Below are positions 1-7,946 of a stretch of DNA of 31,938 nt, one piece after another. The DNA comes from CAYMJV01 sp964390545 (GTDB lineage Bacteria > Desulfobacterota > BSN033 > UBA1163). The stretch is from NCBI GenBank assembly GCA_964390545.1, contig CAYMJV010000034.1, positions 1 through 31,938 of the forward strand, read 5' to 3'. The stretch's first letter is position 1. The number at the start of each line of letters is the position of its first letter. Under the pieces are notes generated by a model. The model was not told the DNA's origin, made no database searches, and was given only the letters and a program-made list of their open reading frames with translations. The translations under genes were made by a program, and so were the position numbers.

Positions 1-154
1 AGAGAACAGAAGACTGGATCGTCCCCGAAAAGTAGAAGAGGTCTGCGTTCTGGAGAATGAAGGCCCCACCCAACCCCATCTCCTGAAGGCACATCTGAAA
101 GTTTGTAATTCTGCATTCATTCTCCTGCACCGGTACAGTTTCCATGGCTTCCAT
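1..154 (-). CDS. M24 family Xaa-Pro peptidase-like protein, N-terminal fragment
   Basis: This gene is cut by the left edge, so only about 51 N-terminal residues are visible. Read on the minus strand from the ATG at 154, the frame is open to the window edge. It contains a segment reading GLGGAFILQNADLFYFSGTI, which is characteristic of the creatinase N-terminal domain (a Gly-rich turn, then a buried strand, then N-A-D-L-F-Y-F-S/T-G-T). Family members are cytoplasmic Xaa-Pro aminopeptidases or related C-N hydrolases, whose metal site lies in the C-terminal domain missing here. An in-frame GTG at 157 and a second ATG at 145 are alternative starts; no convincing ribosome-binding site precedes any of them, and an in-frame stop lies about 40 bases further upstream. 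It is divergent from the histidine kinase at 287. The family call rests on one motif stretch but is fairly specific. Confidence 0.72.
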   Translation of the reverse strand, partial: MEAMETVPVQENECRITNFQMCLQEMGLGGAFILQNADLFYFSGTIQSSVL

Positions 155-286
155 CACGAAAGGGAAATTCTGAAAGAACTTTTTTGACCCCTAAGTATAA
201 GAAAAATTCGACCGGAGGGTCAAGGGAAGCGAAAAGAAAATTTGAAGAAATCTTATAATAATATATACTTTAAACGTTAGGGCTCC

Positions 287-2866
287 ATGATGGTTGACAA
301 GGACGAGAAAACGAAAGCTCTCATCAAAGAGATGGATTCACTCCGCCAGAGGGTCGCAGACCTGGAGCATTGCGAAGGAGAACGGAAAGGAACGGAAGAA
401 ATCTTCCTCGATCTCTTCAATGCCACAGAGGAAGTTGCGCTCCTGATGGATCGCGAAGGGATCATCCTCGTAGCCAATAAGAATGCAGCCCGTCTTTACG
501 GTGTACCCGTGGAGAAGCTGCCCGGGGCATCGATTTATGACCTTATTCCCAGGGATCGCATCAGGAGCGGCAAAGAAAAGGTGAAAGCGGCTCTGGACAC
601 ACGAAAGCCAGTTCGATTTGAAGGCAAGCTCGAAGAGAAGGTATTCGAAAATAGCCTCTACCCCGTCCTGGAGGATGGGTCGGAGGTTCAGAGGATCGCT
701 CTCTATGTCCGGGACATTACCGAGCAGAAGCGGCTTGCGACGGTCTTAAAACAGACGGAGGAAAGGTACAAGAATATCTATGAAAACGCCATGGAAGGCA
801 TTTTCCAGATTGGCCCGGATGGCCATTTCATAAGCGCCAACCCTTCTCTTTCGCATATCCACGGGTATGATTCACCTGAAGCGCTGATGAAGGACGGAAA
901 AAACATTGCCAGCATGTATGTCAACCCTGAGGATCACCAGCGCCTCATCAATCTTCTGTTTGAGAAAGGTTCCGTTCAGAACCACGAAGTCAAAATGCAC
1001 CGAAGAGATGGGAGTCTTCATTCGATCTCGGTAAACGTGAGGCTGGTAAAGGATGAGGAGGGCAAACCCCTCTACTACGAGGGGACCATGATGGACATTA
1101 CAAACCGGAAAATGGCCGAGGAGGCTCTTGCTGAAAGCGAAGAACGTTACAGGACGGCCATTGAACATTCCAACGACGCGGTCTCCATCATCCGGGGTGA
1201 CAAGATTCAGTATGTTAACAGAAGATTTGTAGAGATTTTTGGTTACAACAAGCGGGAGGAGTGTATTGGCAAACCCGTCATCCTGGTGGTCCACCCGGAT
1301 GACCAGGATATGGTCCTGATGTTCAATCAGCGGAGACAGAGGGGAGAGTTTGTCCCTGTTCGATACGAATTTAAGGGCTTGACGAAGGATGGAAGGGTAA
1401 TCTATATCGAGGTCTCGGCCGCAAGCATTGTCTATCGAGGCACGCCCGAATATCTCGTCTATTTAAGAGATGTTACAGAACGAAAAGTGGCCGAAGAGGT
1501 GATGCGAAATGAGCGAAACAGATTTCGAACTCTCTCAGAAAATGCACCCTTCGGCATCATAATGATTGACAAGGAAGGGCGTTTTGAATATATCAACCCA
1601 AAATTCAAGGAGTTGTTCGGCTATAATCTGGATGATGTGCCAAACAGCTTCGAATGGTTTAGAAAGGCCTTTCCTGACCCAAAGTCTAGGAAAGAAGTGA
1701 TCTCGACCTGGATCGACTACCTGAGAAGTACGAAGTCAGGCGAGAAAGTTCCCAGAACGCTTCCGGCGACCTGTAAAGATGGGACGCAAAAGATCATCCA
1801 TTTTATCCCTGTAAGACTCGCCACCGGAGAATATATTGTAACCCTCGATGACATTACCGAACGCATTCAAGCCCAAGAGGCGCTGGTAAAATCTCACCGC
1901 GAACTCGAACAGTTGAACCGAGCAAAAACGAAGGCCGTCAATCACATTTCCCACGAACTCAGGACACCGCTCGCCGTAGTCCATGGGAGCATCCGGCTCC
2001 TCAAGCAGAAGCTCAAACGTCACCTCATTGATCCGAATCTTCAGACGACCATGGAAACCCTGGAGCGAAATCTGGAGAGGATTTCAGATATTTCGGCAGA
2101 AACAGATGAAATATTCAGAATCTCACAGGAACTCGAGGCAGGGGTCGCCCTGGACAACCTCGATAGGCTCTGGCAACGGATAGAGGACCTGCCGGAGATG
2201 CCACCGGATGTCCGGTCCCACTTCAATGCCCTCAAGGCATGGCTCAATCAATATCTGGTTGGAAGCACGGAGGAATTCCAATCCATCAATCTTTTCCCCT
2301 TTGTTCTGGATGTTTTGGAAAGGGTCAAACAGTTATCGAGTCACAGAAAGATTCGATTCCAGGTGGAGGGGAAAAATGATCTCTTCGTCTTCATCGATCC
2401 CCTCATTCTACAAAATGTAGTGGAGGGCCTCCTCAGGAATGCAATAGAAAATACACCGGATGGCGGGACGATTCGCTTAGGAGTGGAACAGAAGAATGGA
2501 AAAATCATCTTCCTTGTTACGGATTATGGAGTTGGCATTACAAAAGAGAATCAGGCCTATGTCTTCGATGGACTCTTCCACACCAAGGAAACAGAACTAT
2601 ATGCTTCGAAAAAACCCTATGACTTTGGAGCCGGAGGTAAGGGGCTAGACCTGCTTCGGATGAAGGTCTATGGACAACGCTTTGGCTTCGACCTGTCCAT
2701 GACAAGCAAGCGGTGTGTTCACATCCCGACGGATCAGGATCTCTGTCCCGGAGATATTTCCAAGTGCCCCCACGTAGAGAATGCAAAGGAGTGTGCTGAT
2801 TCCGGTGGAACGACCTTTACGGTCGCTTTCCAGCCCAGGAAGGCCAGTCAGCCCGGCCATATTTAA
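287..2866 (+). CDS. Multi-PAS sensor histidine kinase
   Basis: This 859-residue protein has no obvious membrane segment or signal peptide, so it is probably a cytoplasmic sensor. A short coiled coil (about residues 5-30) is followed by four PAS modules starting near residues 37, 160, 286 and 411; at least the first three end in a D-I/V-T-E/N-R/Q PAC-type motif. The HisKA helix carries the phospho-acceptor His556 in HISHELRTPL. A helical insert (about 610-690) separates it from the HATPase domain, which has an N-box at Asn718 (RNAIENTP), a DYGVGI G1 box and a GAGGKGLDL G2 box. Near the C-terminus four cysteines (810, 820, 827, 836) form an unusual insert just before the last strand. Two adjacent ATGs (287, 290) are possible starts; the upstream Shine-Dalgarno is weak and a TATAAT sits at 254-259. 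No response regulator is adjacent; those at 23656 and 31021 are distant, so its partner is unknown. Confidence 0.95.
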   Translation: MMVDKDEKTKALIKEMDSLRQRVADLEHCEGERKGTEEIFLDLFNATEEVALLMDREGIILVANKNAARLYGVPVEKLPGASIYDLIPRDRIRSGKEKVKAALDTRKPVRFEGKLEEKVFENSLYPVLEDGSEVQRIALYVRDITEQKRLATVLKQTEERYKNIYENAMEGIFQIGPDGHFISANPSLSHIHGYDSPEALMKDGKNIASMYVNPEDHQRLINLLFEKGSVQNHEVKMHRRDGSLHSISVNVRLVKDEEGKPLYYEGTMMDITNRKMAEEALAESEERYRTAIEHSNDAVSIIRGDKIQYVNRRFVEIFGYNKREECIGKPVILVVHPDDQDMVLMFNQRRQRGEFVPVRYEFKGLTKDGRVIYIEVSAASIVYRGTPEYLVYLRDVTERKVAEEVMRNERNRFRTLSENAPFGIIMIDKEGRFEYINPKFKELFGYNLDDVPNSFEWFRKAFPDPKSRKEVISTWIDYLRSTKSGEKVPRTLPATCKDGTQKIIHFIPVRLATGEYIVTLDDITERIQAQEALVKSHRELEQLNRAKTKAVNHISHELRTPLAVVHGSIRLLKQKLKRHLIDPNLQTTMETLERNLERISDISAETDEIFRISQELEAGVALDNLDRLWQRIEDLPEMPPDVRSHFNALKAWLNQYLVGSTEEFQSINLFPFVLDVLERVKQLSSHRKIRFQVEGKNDLFVFIDPLILQNVVEGLLRNAIENTPDGGTIRLGVEQKNGKIIFLVTDYGVGITKENQAYVFDGLFHTKETELYASKKPYDFGAGGKGLDLLRMKVYGQRFGFDLSMTSKRCVHIPTDQDLCPGDISKCPHVENAKECADSGGTTFTVAFQPRKASQPGHI

Positions 2867-3028
2867 GAAAAAATACCCACGATTTCCAAAAGAGTCCTGC
2901 GAAATTTGGTCTGCTGAACCCACGTCCTTATTTTTGGAATGGAGAACTTTTCATGAGGACGCGGTTGTATGTTCCGATTGCAGACGGAGTTGAGTTTTTG
3001 GAGGAAAGTCTTATATCAGGGCTAGATT

Positions 3029-3250
3029 TTAAAGGTTTTTTTCTTCGCTCTGCTCTTTCTTCCTTGTCGTCTGTTCTCCCTCACCACAGCCCATTATTTT
3101 CTTCATCATGGAGCAGCAGTTAGCCATGCGACTTTCCCCTGCGCAATAAGTTCTTATGACTTCAGCCATTTTCTCGCATTTTTCGAAAGGGAAGGGAAAA
3201 TCGCCTTTTTGAAACATCTTTTCATGTTTTGTCTTTTGCTTATTATCCAT
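3029..3250 (-). CDS. Small Cys/Met-rich hypothetical protein
   Basis: This is a 73-residue protein with a strong Shine-Dalgarno (AAGGAGGAG) correctly spaced upstream of its ATG, which is the main reason to accept it. The middle carries cysteines at about residues 25, 37, 45, 46 and 55 in a pattern like CEKM-x-YC-x-CCSMMKKIMGC, and both ends are rich in Lys and Glu. The CCxMM-type core suggests a metal- or redox-linked small protein; I recall similar short proteins in deltaproteobacteria but cannot name a family. It is convergent with the histidine kinase (162-base gap). Function unknown. Confidence 0.68.
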   Translation of the reverse strand: MDNKQKTKHEKMFQKGDFPFPFEKCEKMAEVIRTYCAGESRMANCCSMMKKIMGCGEGEQTTRKKEQSEEKNL

Positions 3251-3449
3251 TTTGTCTCTCCTCCTTATTGTTTTTTAAGACTTATGAAGCCTTTCTGACT
3301 GTATTGACGGAAGTCAGATACAAAAGGTTACACTTTCAATGCAATTTTCGCCCTCCTCGAGGATTGTTTGCTGACACAAAACATTCTTTCGGCCATAGGG
3401 AAGTCCTGAATAACTCCAATTCTCTGTGAAGGTCAGCCCCCCTAAAGAC

Positions 3450-3478
3450 TTGACAAAAAGGCCATGAAGTCTTACAAG
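3450..3478 (+). promoter_or_regulatory. Putative sigma-70 promoter of the zinc-ribbon gene
   Basis: A perfect TTGACA (3450-3455) is followed after 17 bases by TACAAG (3473-3478), which matches the -10 consensus at four of six positions. It lies about 40 bases before the ATG at 3521. It is the only good promoter candidate in the 270-base gap between 3251 and 3520. Confidence 0.45.
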
Positions 3479-3520
3479 TCATTTTCCAACGAAGGGGGAA
3501 AATCATCATAGGAGTGTCGT

Positions 3521-3700
3521 ATGAAGTGCCATCGTTGCGGTAGTGTCATGGTCTACGAAAGGTTCTACGGTCTCGATGAACAATTTTCGGGATGGAGATG
3601 CGTCTTGTGTGGAGAAATCATCGATCAGGTGATTTTAGAGAATCGTCAGACGGGGGCTGGTAGGCAGACCAGGAATAGAAGAAGGGAAGGTTATAATTGA
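3521..3700 (+). CDS. Small zinc-ribbon protein
   Basis: This 59-residue protein starts at an ATG preceded by AGGAG at suitable spacing. Two CxxC knuckles (Cys3/Cys6 in CHRC and Cys27/Cys30 in CVLC), about 20 residues apart, form a classic rubredoxin-like zinc ribbon. An aromatic stretch (YERFYG) lies between them, and the C-terminal tail is basic (RQTRNRRREGYN). Such proteins may bind nucleic acid or act as small adaptors; no specific function can be assigned. It stands 70 bases before the ABM-domain gene and could be co-transcribed with it. Confidence 0.7.
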   Translation: MKCHRCGSVMVYERFYGLDEQFSGWRCVLCGEIIDQVILENRQTGAGRQTRNRRREGYN

Positions 3701-3770
3701 CAAGAGTACGGCCAGGAAAGCATTTGGCAACACGTGCTTTCGAAAACATGGAGAAGAAAGGGGGCAAAGA

Positions 3771-4070
3771 ATGGCAGAAGATACTTTGAGAGTGATCGTA
3801 AGGATCAAGGCACGTCCAAATAAGGTGGGCGAACTTCTATCTGTACTAATCTCTCTGCTTGAGCCTACCCGCAAAGAGCCTGGGTGCCTGAGCTACACCC
3901 TACTACAAAACAACGAGGATCCAACCGATTTCACTTTCGTAGAGGAGTGGCAGAGCAACGCGGCGCTCGAATCTCACTTTGCTACAAAGCACTTCAAAGA
4001 CGCCCTGATCACGTTGCCCAACCTCCTTGCAGCTGAACCGGAAATTAGGCGGTATCACGTGGCGAGCTAA
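3771..4070 (+). CDS. Antibiotic biosynthesis monooxygenase (ABM) domain protein
   Basis: This 99-residue protein is the usual length of a single ABM/YgiN-type ferredoxin-like domain. Visible family features are the opening strand LRVIVRIKARPNKVGEL, the E-P-G-C-L-S-Y motif (about residues 37-43) and the FVEEWQSNAALESHFATKHF segment (about 57-76), with the conserved E-x-W and the helix ending in H. Members are cofactor-free oxygenases or quinol/heme-associated small dimers, but many have no known substrate. The ATG has an AAGGGGG-type ribosome-binding site. The neighbours give no pathway context. Confidence 0.85.
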   Translation: MAEDTLRVIVRIKARPNKVGELLSVLISLLEPTRKEPGCLSYTLLQNNEDPTDFTFVEEWQSNAALESHFATKHFKDALITLPNLLAAEPEIRRYHVAS

Positions 4071-4126
4071 AACCCAAAGCTAAGAGGCACTCCCTCCTTT
4101 GTTATATCATCCACATATTGCCAAGC

Positions 4127-4160
4127 TCCCCGCCTTGCCTGCTTTCGGCAGGCAGGGGTG
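4127..4160. repeat. CCTGCCTGC-type palindromic hairpin
   Basis: TGCCTGC (4136-4142) pairs with GCAGGCA (4148-4154) around a short loop, extended by C/G-rich flanks. It lies just past the stop of the possible minus-strand gene at 4167-4397, so it may help end that transcript, although there is no strong T-run. Similar inverted repeats are dispersed in many environmental genomes. Confidence 0.5.
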
Positions 4161-4166
4161 AAAGCT

Positions 4167-4397
4167 TTACCACGTTCCCTCTGAAATACGATGAAAGGTC
4201 AGGTAATTTTCATTCACTAACTTAGAAAACATTTCTGCTTTGTCTAGAAATCCTTCAAAAAATTTCAGTGCCAATTGAACATTCTCGACCTCACTGACGA
4301 TGGCATCGCTGCCAAAAGAATGCTGTCCTGGTATCGCCGAATAAAACTTCCATTTAGAAAATGAATCCCCTTGCCACCGATTTGCTCTCCTTGACAT
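4167..4397 (-). CDS. Possible small hypothetical protein
   Basis: This is a 76-residue reading frame on the minus strand in the otherwise empty stretch 4071-4445. The amino-acid make-up and codon choice look natural (for example the segment VQLALKFFEGFLDKAEMFSK), and a hairpin follows its stop. However, the GGGAG before the ATG is too close to be a good ribosome-binding site, and I recognise no family. It could be a genuine small protein or the remnant of a larger gene. It would be divergent from the kinase at 4446. Confidence 0.35.
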   Translation of the reverse strand: MSRRANRWQGDSFSKWKFYSAIPGQHSFGSDAIVSEVENVQLALKFFEGFLDKAEMFSKLVNENYLTFHRISEGTW

Positions 4398-4445
4398 CTC
4401 CCTTTTGGGTAAATAGGATAATGGTGTTTATCGAAATATAAATCC

Positions 4446-5351
4446 ATGGAAATCTCGGCTCCAAAAGAGTGGTTCGAATTATTAGATGTATTGGAAGAAG
4501 GAAAGGGTATTGCGATTCTTCTCGGGGCAACCGATACAGGAAAAAGCACCCTTGCCAAATTCTTCATCTCTCATCTTTGTAAACGAGGCTTAAAGGTTGG
4601 GCTTGTTGATGCGGACATTGGCCAATCTTTTCTCGGCCCTCCTGCCACGATCGGTCTTTCTGTATTCAAATCGCATCCCGATTGGGAAGTCATCTTATCA
4701 CCACCAGAAATCTTTTTTGTCGGCTCTACCACACCCGAGGGGCATTTTCCGATCCATCTCAAAGGAGTAAAGAGGATGGTGGATAAGGTGACTTCCTATG
4801 GGCCTGACGTGATCTTAGTGGATACAACCGGGTTCGTTTTGGGCGAAGGAGGGAGAGAATTGAAAAGGAGAAAAATCGATCTGATCCTCCCGCGTTTGAT
4901 CCTTACCTTACAAAAAGATGACGAATTAGAGCCTATCTTAGAACAATACAAAGGGAACCTTTCTTATAAAATCTATCGACTGCCCCTTTCCGAACAGGTC
5001 AGACCTAAATCCATGGAAGAGCGGAGAATCCATAGGACAAATAAGTTTCGAGACTATTTTAAATATTCCTCGATCCAGGAATTGGCTATTGAAGGAGTTC
5101 AAATAGAAGGAGAAGTCCTTGACCCTAATGGTGCTCCCCTCCCGCTTGATTGGGCCTTAAAGATGAACAGCCTTCTTATAGGATTGAAAGATGAAAACGA
5201 TGATACTCTGGCCTTGGGGTTGATAAGAAATTATTCGCAGGAGAAAAAAGCGCTAAGAGTCTTCACTCCTCTCCAAGAAATTCAAAAAGTCAAAACAATC
5301 CAACTTAGCTCCCTCCGACTTCTCCTTCTCTACGAAGAGGAGAGCCCTTAA
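4446..5351 (+). CDS. Clp1/Grc3-like P-loop polynucleotide kinase
   Basis: This 301-residue protein has an N-terminal P-loop GATDTGKST (residues 27-35). It is followed by VDADIGQS (54-61) and a GPP motif, the signature of the Clp1/Grc3/NOL9 P-loop domain, then by a Walker B-like strand ILVDTTGFVLGEGGRELKRRK (about 120-140). In eukaryotes and archaea these enzymes phosphorylate RNA or DNA 5'-hydroxyl ends using ATP. Bacterial members are poorly studied, so the substrate here is an inference. The C-terminal third (about 210-301) resembles a small beta domain. The start codon has no visible Shine-Dalgarno; ATG 4446 is chosen because it puts the P-loop at the normal distance. No RNA-processing gene is adjacent. 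Confidence 0.78.
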   Translation: MEISAPKEWFELLDVLEEGKGIAILLGATDTGKSTLAKFFISHLCKRGLKVGLVDADIGQSFLGPPATIGLSVFKSHPDWEVILSPPEIFFVGSTTPEGHFPIHLKGVKRMVDKVTSYGPDVILVDTTGFVLGEGGRELKRRKIDLILPRLILTLQKDDELEPILEQYKGNLSYKIYRLPLSEQVRPKSMEERRIHRTNKFRDYFKYSSIQELAIEGVQIEGEVLDPNGAPLPLDWALKMNSLLIGLKDENDDTLALGLIRNYSQEKKALRVFTPLQEIQKVKTIQLSSLRLLLLYEEESP

Positions 5352-5386
5352 CTGGACTCTCATTCACAAACCTTTTAACAGAAACT

Positions 5387-5415
5387 TGATGATATTGGGA
5401 TCATTGTGATATATT
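5387..5415 (+). promoter_or_regulatory. Putative sigma-70 promoter of the MBL-fold gene
   Basis: TTGATG (5387-5392), a 17-base spacer and TATATT (5410-5415) form a good -35/-10 pair about 30 bases before the ATG at 5447. This suggests the MBL-fold gene and the downstream cupin are transcribed from here. Confidence 0.55.
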
Positions 5416-5446
5416 TTCAAATCAAAAGTTCCTGTGGAGGTGGGAT

Positions 5447-6184
5447 ATGAAGATGTTAACGATGTCGCTCATTGTCACTGTTATGGTCTGGGTGATGGTG
5501 GCCGGTGCGCAAGAAAAATTTGAAACGGACGTGATCAGAACCTCTGCCGGCGACTTGGGGATTACATTTATAGGGCACGGTACATTGATGTTTACCTTTG
5601 GAGGAAAAGTCATTCATGTCGATCCGTACGGTCAGATGACTGATTATGCCAAGTTGCCGAAAGCTGACCTCATTCTGATCACCCATGAACACAGAGACCA
5701 TTTTGACCCGAAAGCCTTGAGTCTCCTTCGAACAGAGAAGACCGTGATGATTTTAACCAATACCCTGGCAAAACAGGTAGAGGGTGGTATTGTGATGAAT
5801 AATGGAGATGTCAGATCCATTGAGGGGTTAAAGATAGAAGCTGTAGCAGCATATAACATTGTGCATAAACGTGGCGACGGAACTCCCTTTCACCCCAAAG
5901 GCACTGGGAACGGTTACATCATCACCTTCGGTGACAAGAAGATTTATGTGGCCGGTGATACGGAAAATATCCCGGAGATGAAAGAATTGAAGGACATCGA
6001 CGTCGCCTTTCTTCCGATGAACGTGCCCCCCACCATGACACCGGAAATGGTCACCAATGCCGCCAAGGTTTTCAAACCCAAAATCCTTTATCCCTATCAC
6101 TACGGGGACACCGAGCCTTCCAGGCTTGTCGAGCTGTTGAAAGACACCAAGGAGATCGAGGTGCGCATCCGGAAGATGAAGTGA
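5447..6184 (+). CDS. Exported metallo-beta-lactamase-fold hydrolase
   Basis: This 245-residue protein begins with a signal peptide (MKMLTMSLIVTVMVWVMVAG, likely cut after AGA21), so it should be periplasmic. The mature part is a UPF0173/UlaG-like MBL fold: FIGHGTLMF (about 41-49), the metal motif THEHRDHFD with His80, His82, Asp84 and His85, a later conserved His region, AGDTE (third metal ligand) and PYHYGD near the C-terminus. Relatives cleave lactones, phosphodiesters or unknown esters, and the substrate cannot be read from sequence. The ATG has a strong GGAGGTGGG ribosome-binding site. Its stop overlaps the upstream start option of the cupin gene, so the two probably share a transcript. 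Confidence 0.88.
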   Translation: MKMLTMSLIVTVMVWVMVAGAQEKFETDVIRTSAGDLGITFIGHGTLMFTFGGKVIHVDPYGQMTDYAKLPKADLILITHEHRDHFDPKALSLLRTEKTVMILTNTLAKQVEGGIVMNNGDVRSIEGLKIEAVAAYNIVHKRGDGTPFHPKGTGNGYIITFGDKKIYVAGDTENIPEMKELKDIDVAFLPMNVPPTMTPEMVTNAAKVFKPKILYPYHYGDTEPSRLVELLKDTKEIEVRIRKMK

Positions 6185-6600
6185 GAGCTGGGGGTTCTGA
6201 TTTGACAACGTCTATTCGTTCACCACGATTAAATCGCAGAGACCAAACACAAATTGGGCCACTCCTTTCAGAAACGCGACCATGGGGTATATGGGAGGAA
6301 TATCTTAACGAGCAGACCTACCGAGTCAAGCGGCTTATTGTCGATCCTGGAAAACGCATCTCCCTGCAAAAGCACAAACAGCGCAGCGAATGCTGGGTAG
6401 TGGTTCAGGGAGAGGGAATGGTGACTCTAAATCAGGAACAAAGAAATGTCTCAACAGGGGACACCGTCTTCATTCCCAAGGAAGCCGTCCACCGATTGGA
6501 GAACAAGGGTTCGGCACCCTTGATCGTAATAGAAACTCAATTTGGTGTCTGCTTGGAAGAAGATGTGATTCGCCTGGCAGACGACTGGGGAAGAACTTGA
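6181..6600 (+). CDS. Phosphomannose isomerase type II-like cupin protein
   Basis: This is a 139-residue single-domain cupin. The order RPWGIWEEYL, VKRLIVDPGKRISLQKHKQRSECWVVVQGEG, GDTVFIPKEAVHRLENKG and LIVIETQFG matches the C-terminal isomerase domain of bifunctional mannose-1-phosphate guanylyltransferase/mannose-6-phosphate isomerases (PF01050 type), with the metal-binding Q-x-H...E...H set present. It would interconvert fructose-6-phosphate and mannose-6-phosphate or a similar sugar. The guanylyltransferase half is absent. The start is ambiguous: the GTG at 6181 overlaps the preceding stop, while a TTG at 6202 has a G-rich stretch upstream. Confidence 0.85.
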   Translation: MRAGGSDLTTSIRSPRLNRRDQTQIGPLLSETRPWGIWEEYLNEQTYRVKRLIVDPGKRISLQKHKQRSECWVVVQGEGMVTLNQEQRNVSTGDTVFIPKEAVHRLENKGSAPLIVIETQFGVCLEEDVIRLADDWGRT

Positions 6601-6992
6601 CAGGATCACGCCGGGGCCGCGGTCCGCCTGGAATTTCTCAGCCACGGGGTGTATCCCCTACCAGCAGAATGACCTGGTCCCCACTCCAGAACAAATTTTT
6701 GAGGTCAGCTTGCTTCAACTTTCAAATTGTTTTGGGACTTGAGTCCCCTTCCTCCCTGGCAAGAATTCTCTTGGCAACAGGATAACGAGAAACATCGTCC
6801 TATCTTCTACCGTTCTTGATATTTAATCGAAAAGGGCAATAGTAAAAAAATAGACGTGACCCTTTTCACTTGTTTGAAGCGTATCCCCTGCAGTGTTTGA
6901 GATTATTCCTCGATCAGGAAATAACTTGACAAAGTCAAATAATTAGTTGAAAATATCACCTACTTGCGAACGTTCTCCTGAGGAGGGCAAGG
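6601..6992. other. Intergenic region before the MarR-GNAT gene
   Basis: I see no credible coding frame in this 392-base stretch; stops are frequent in all frames. The first 60 bases are GC-rich, the middle is plain, and the last 70 bases hold the palindrome and promoter described separately. The change from GC-rich to AT-rich inside the gap suggests a junction between DNA segments of different origin. Confidence 0.4.
6926..6954 (+). promoter_or_regulatory. Probable promoter with overlapping MarR-type operator
   Basis: TTGACAAAGTCAA (6926-6938) is a perfect 5-3-5 inverted repeat whose left arm is also a consensus -35 box (TTGACA). A weak -10 candidate (GAAAAT, 6949-6954) follows after 17 bases. 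A palindrome covering the -35 just before a MarR-type gene is the usual arrangement for autorepression. The regulator's binding has not been shown. Confidence 0.5.
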
Positions 6993-7922
6993 ATGGTCGA
7001 AAAGGATATCTATCCACGTGTGGAAGCCGTGCGCCGCTTCAACCGGTTCTACACTAAACAGATCGGTGTTTTGCATGAGAAGTTGTTAAGAAGCCCGTTT
7101 CCCCTGACCGAAGCGCGCGTGATCTATGAACTCGCTCACCATGAAAAAACGACAGCGACTGAACTTAGCATCGAGTTGGGATTGGATGCAGGCTATCTGA
7201 GCCGTCTCTTGGGCAGTTTCAAAAAGCGCGGCCTGATCCACAAACAGCCGTCCCAAACGGATGGACGACAAAGCATCCTGTCATTAACGGAGCGAGGACA
7301 GGAGGCTTTTTCCATGCTCAATTCACGCTCGCGCAGCGAAGTCGGGGCGATGTTGAGTGACTTTTCTGCAGCGGATCAAAATCGCCTGGTCAAGGCGATG
7401 CAAACCATCGAGGAACTGCTGGGTGCCCAGCCCGAGCACAAAGTCCCTTATCTTCTCCGACCCCACCAGCCCGGCGATATGGGCTGGGTCGCTCACCGCC
7501 ATGGGGTGCTCTATGCCGAAGAATATGGCTGGGACGAGCAATTCGAAGCCTTAGTGGCGAGCATCGTAGCGAAGTTTGTCCAGTACTATAAGCCAAAATT
7601 CGAGCGCTGCTGGATGGCCGAGATGGGCGGGGAGATCGTGGGCTCTGTATTTCTCGTCAGGAAATCTAGAACGGTGGCCCAACTGCGCCTGCTGCTGGTT
7701 GAGCCAAAGGCGCGCGGGTTGGGAATTGGTACCCGCTTGGTGAGTGAATGCATTCGTTTCGCTCGACAAGTGGGCTACCGGAAAATCGTGCTCTGGACCA
7801 ACAGCGTGCTGAATGCCGCCCGACACATCTACGAAGAAGCTAACTTTCATCTAGTTCATGAGGAGCCACACCATAGCTTCGGTCATGACCTGATTGGACA
7901 GACATGGGAGTTGAAGTTGTGA
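6993..7922 (+). CDS. MarR family regulator fused to a GNAT acetyltransferase
   Basis: This 309-residue two-domain protein starts at an ATG with AGGAGGG five bases upstream. Residues 1 to about 150 form a MarR winged helix: the TEARVIYELAHHEKTTATELSIELGLDAGYLSRLLGSFKKRGLI run is the helix-turn-helix plus recognition helix, followed by the wing (DGRQSILSLTERG). Residues about 155-309 are a GNAT domain with the acetyl-CoA loop VEPKARGLGIGTRLV and the C-terminal NAARHIYEEANFHL segment. Such MarR-GNAT fusions are known, but what they acetylate or sense is mostly unclear. It lies 24 bases before the EamA exporter, which it may regulate. Both genes look GC-richer than the surrounding DNA. Confidence 0.92.
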   Translation: MVEKDIYPRVEAVRRFNRFYTKQIGVLHEKLLRSPFPLTEARVIYELAHHEKTTATELSIELGLDAGYLSRLLGSFKKRGLIHKQPSQTDGRQSILSLTERGQEAFSMLNSRSRSEVGAMLSDFSAADQNRLVKAMQTIEELLGAQPEHKVPYLLRPHQPGDMGWVAHRHGVLYAEEYGWDEQFEALVASIVAKFVQYYKPKFERCWMAEMGGEIVGSVFLVRKSRTVAQLRLLLVEPKARGLGIGTRLVSECIRFARQVGYRKIVLWTNSVLNAARHIYEEANFHLVHEEPHHSFGHDLIGQTWELKL

Positions 7923-7946
7923 TCATCTTCGCTGTGTGCGGGGAGC

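Noticed and set aside
2..187. Open plus-strand frame at the left edge
   Set aside because: The minus-strand frame over the same bases gives a recognisable creatinase N-terminal motif, so the plus frame is a shadow.
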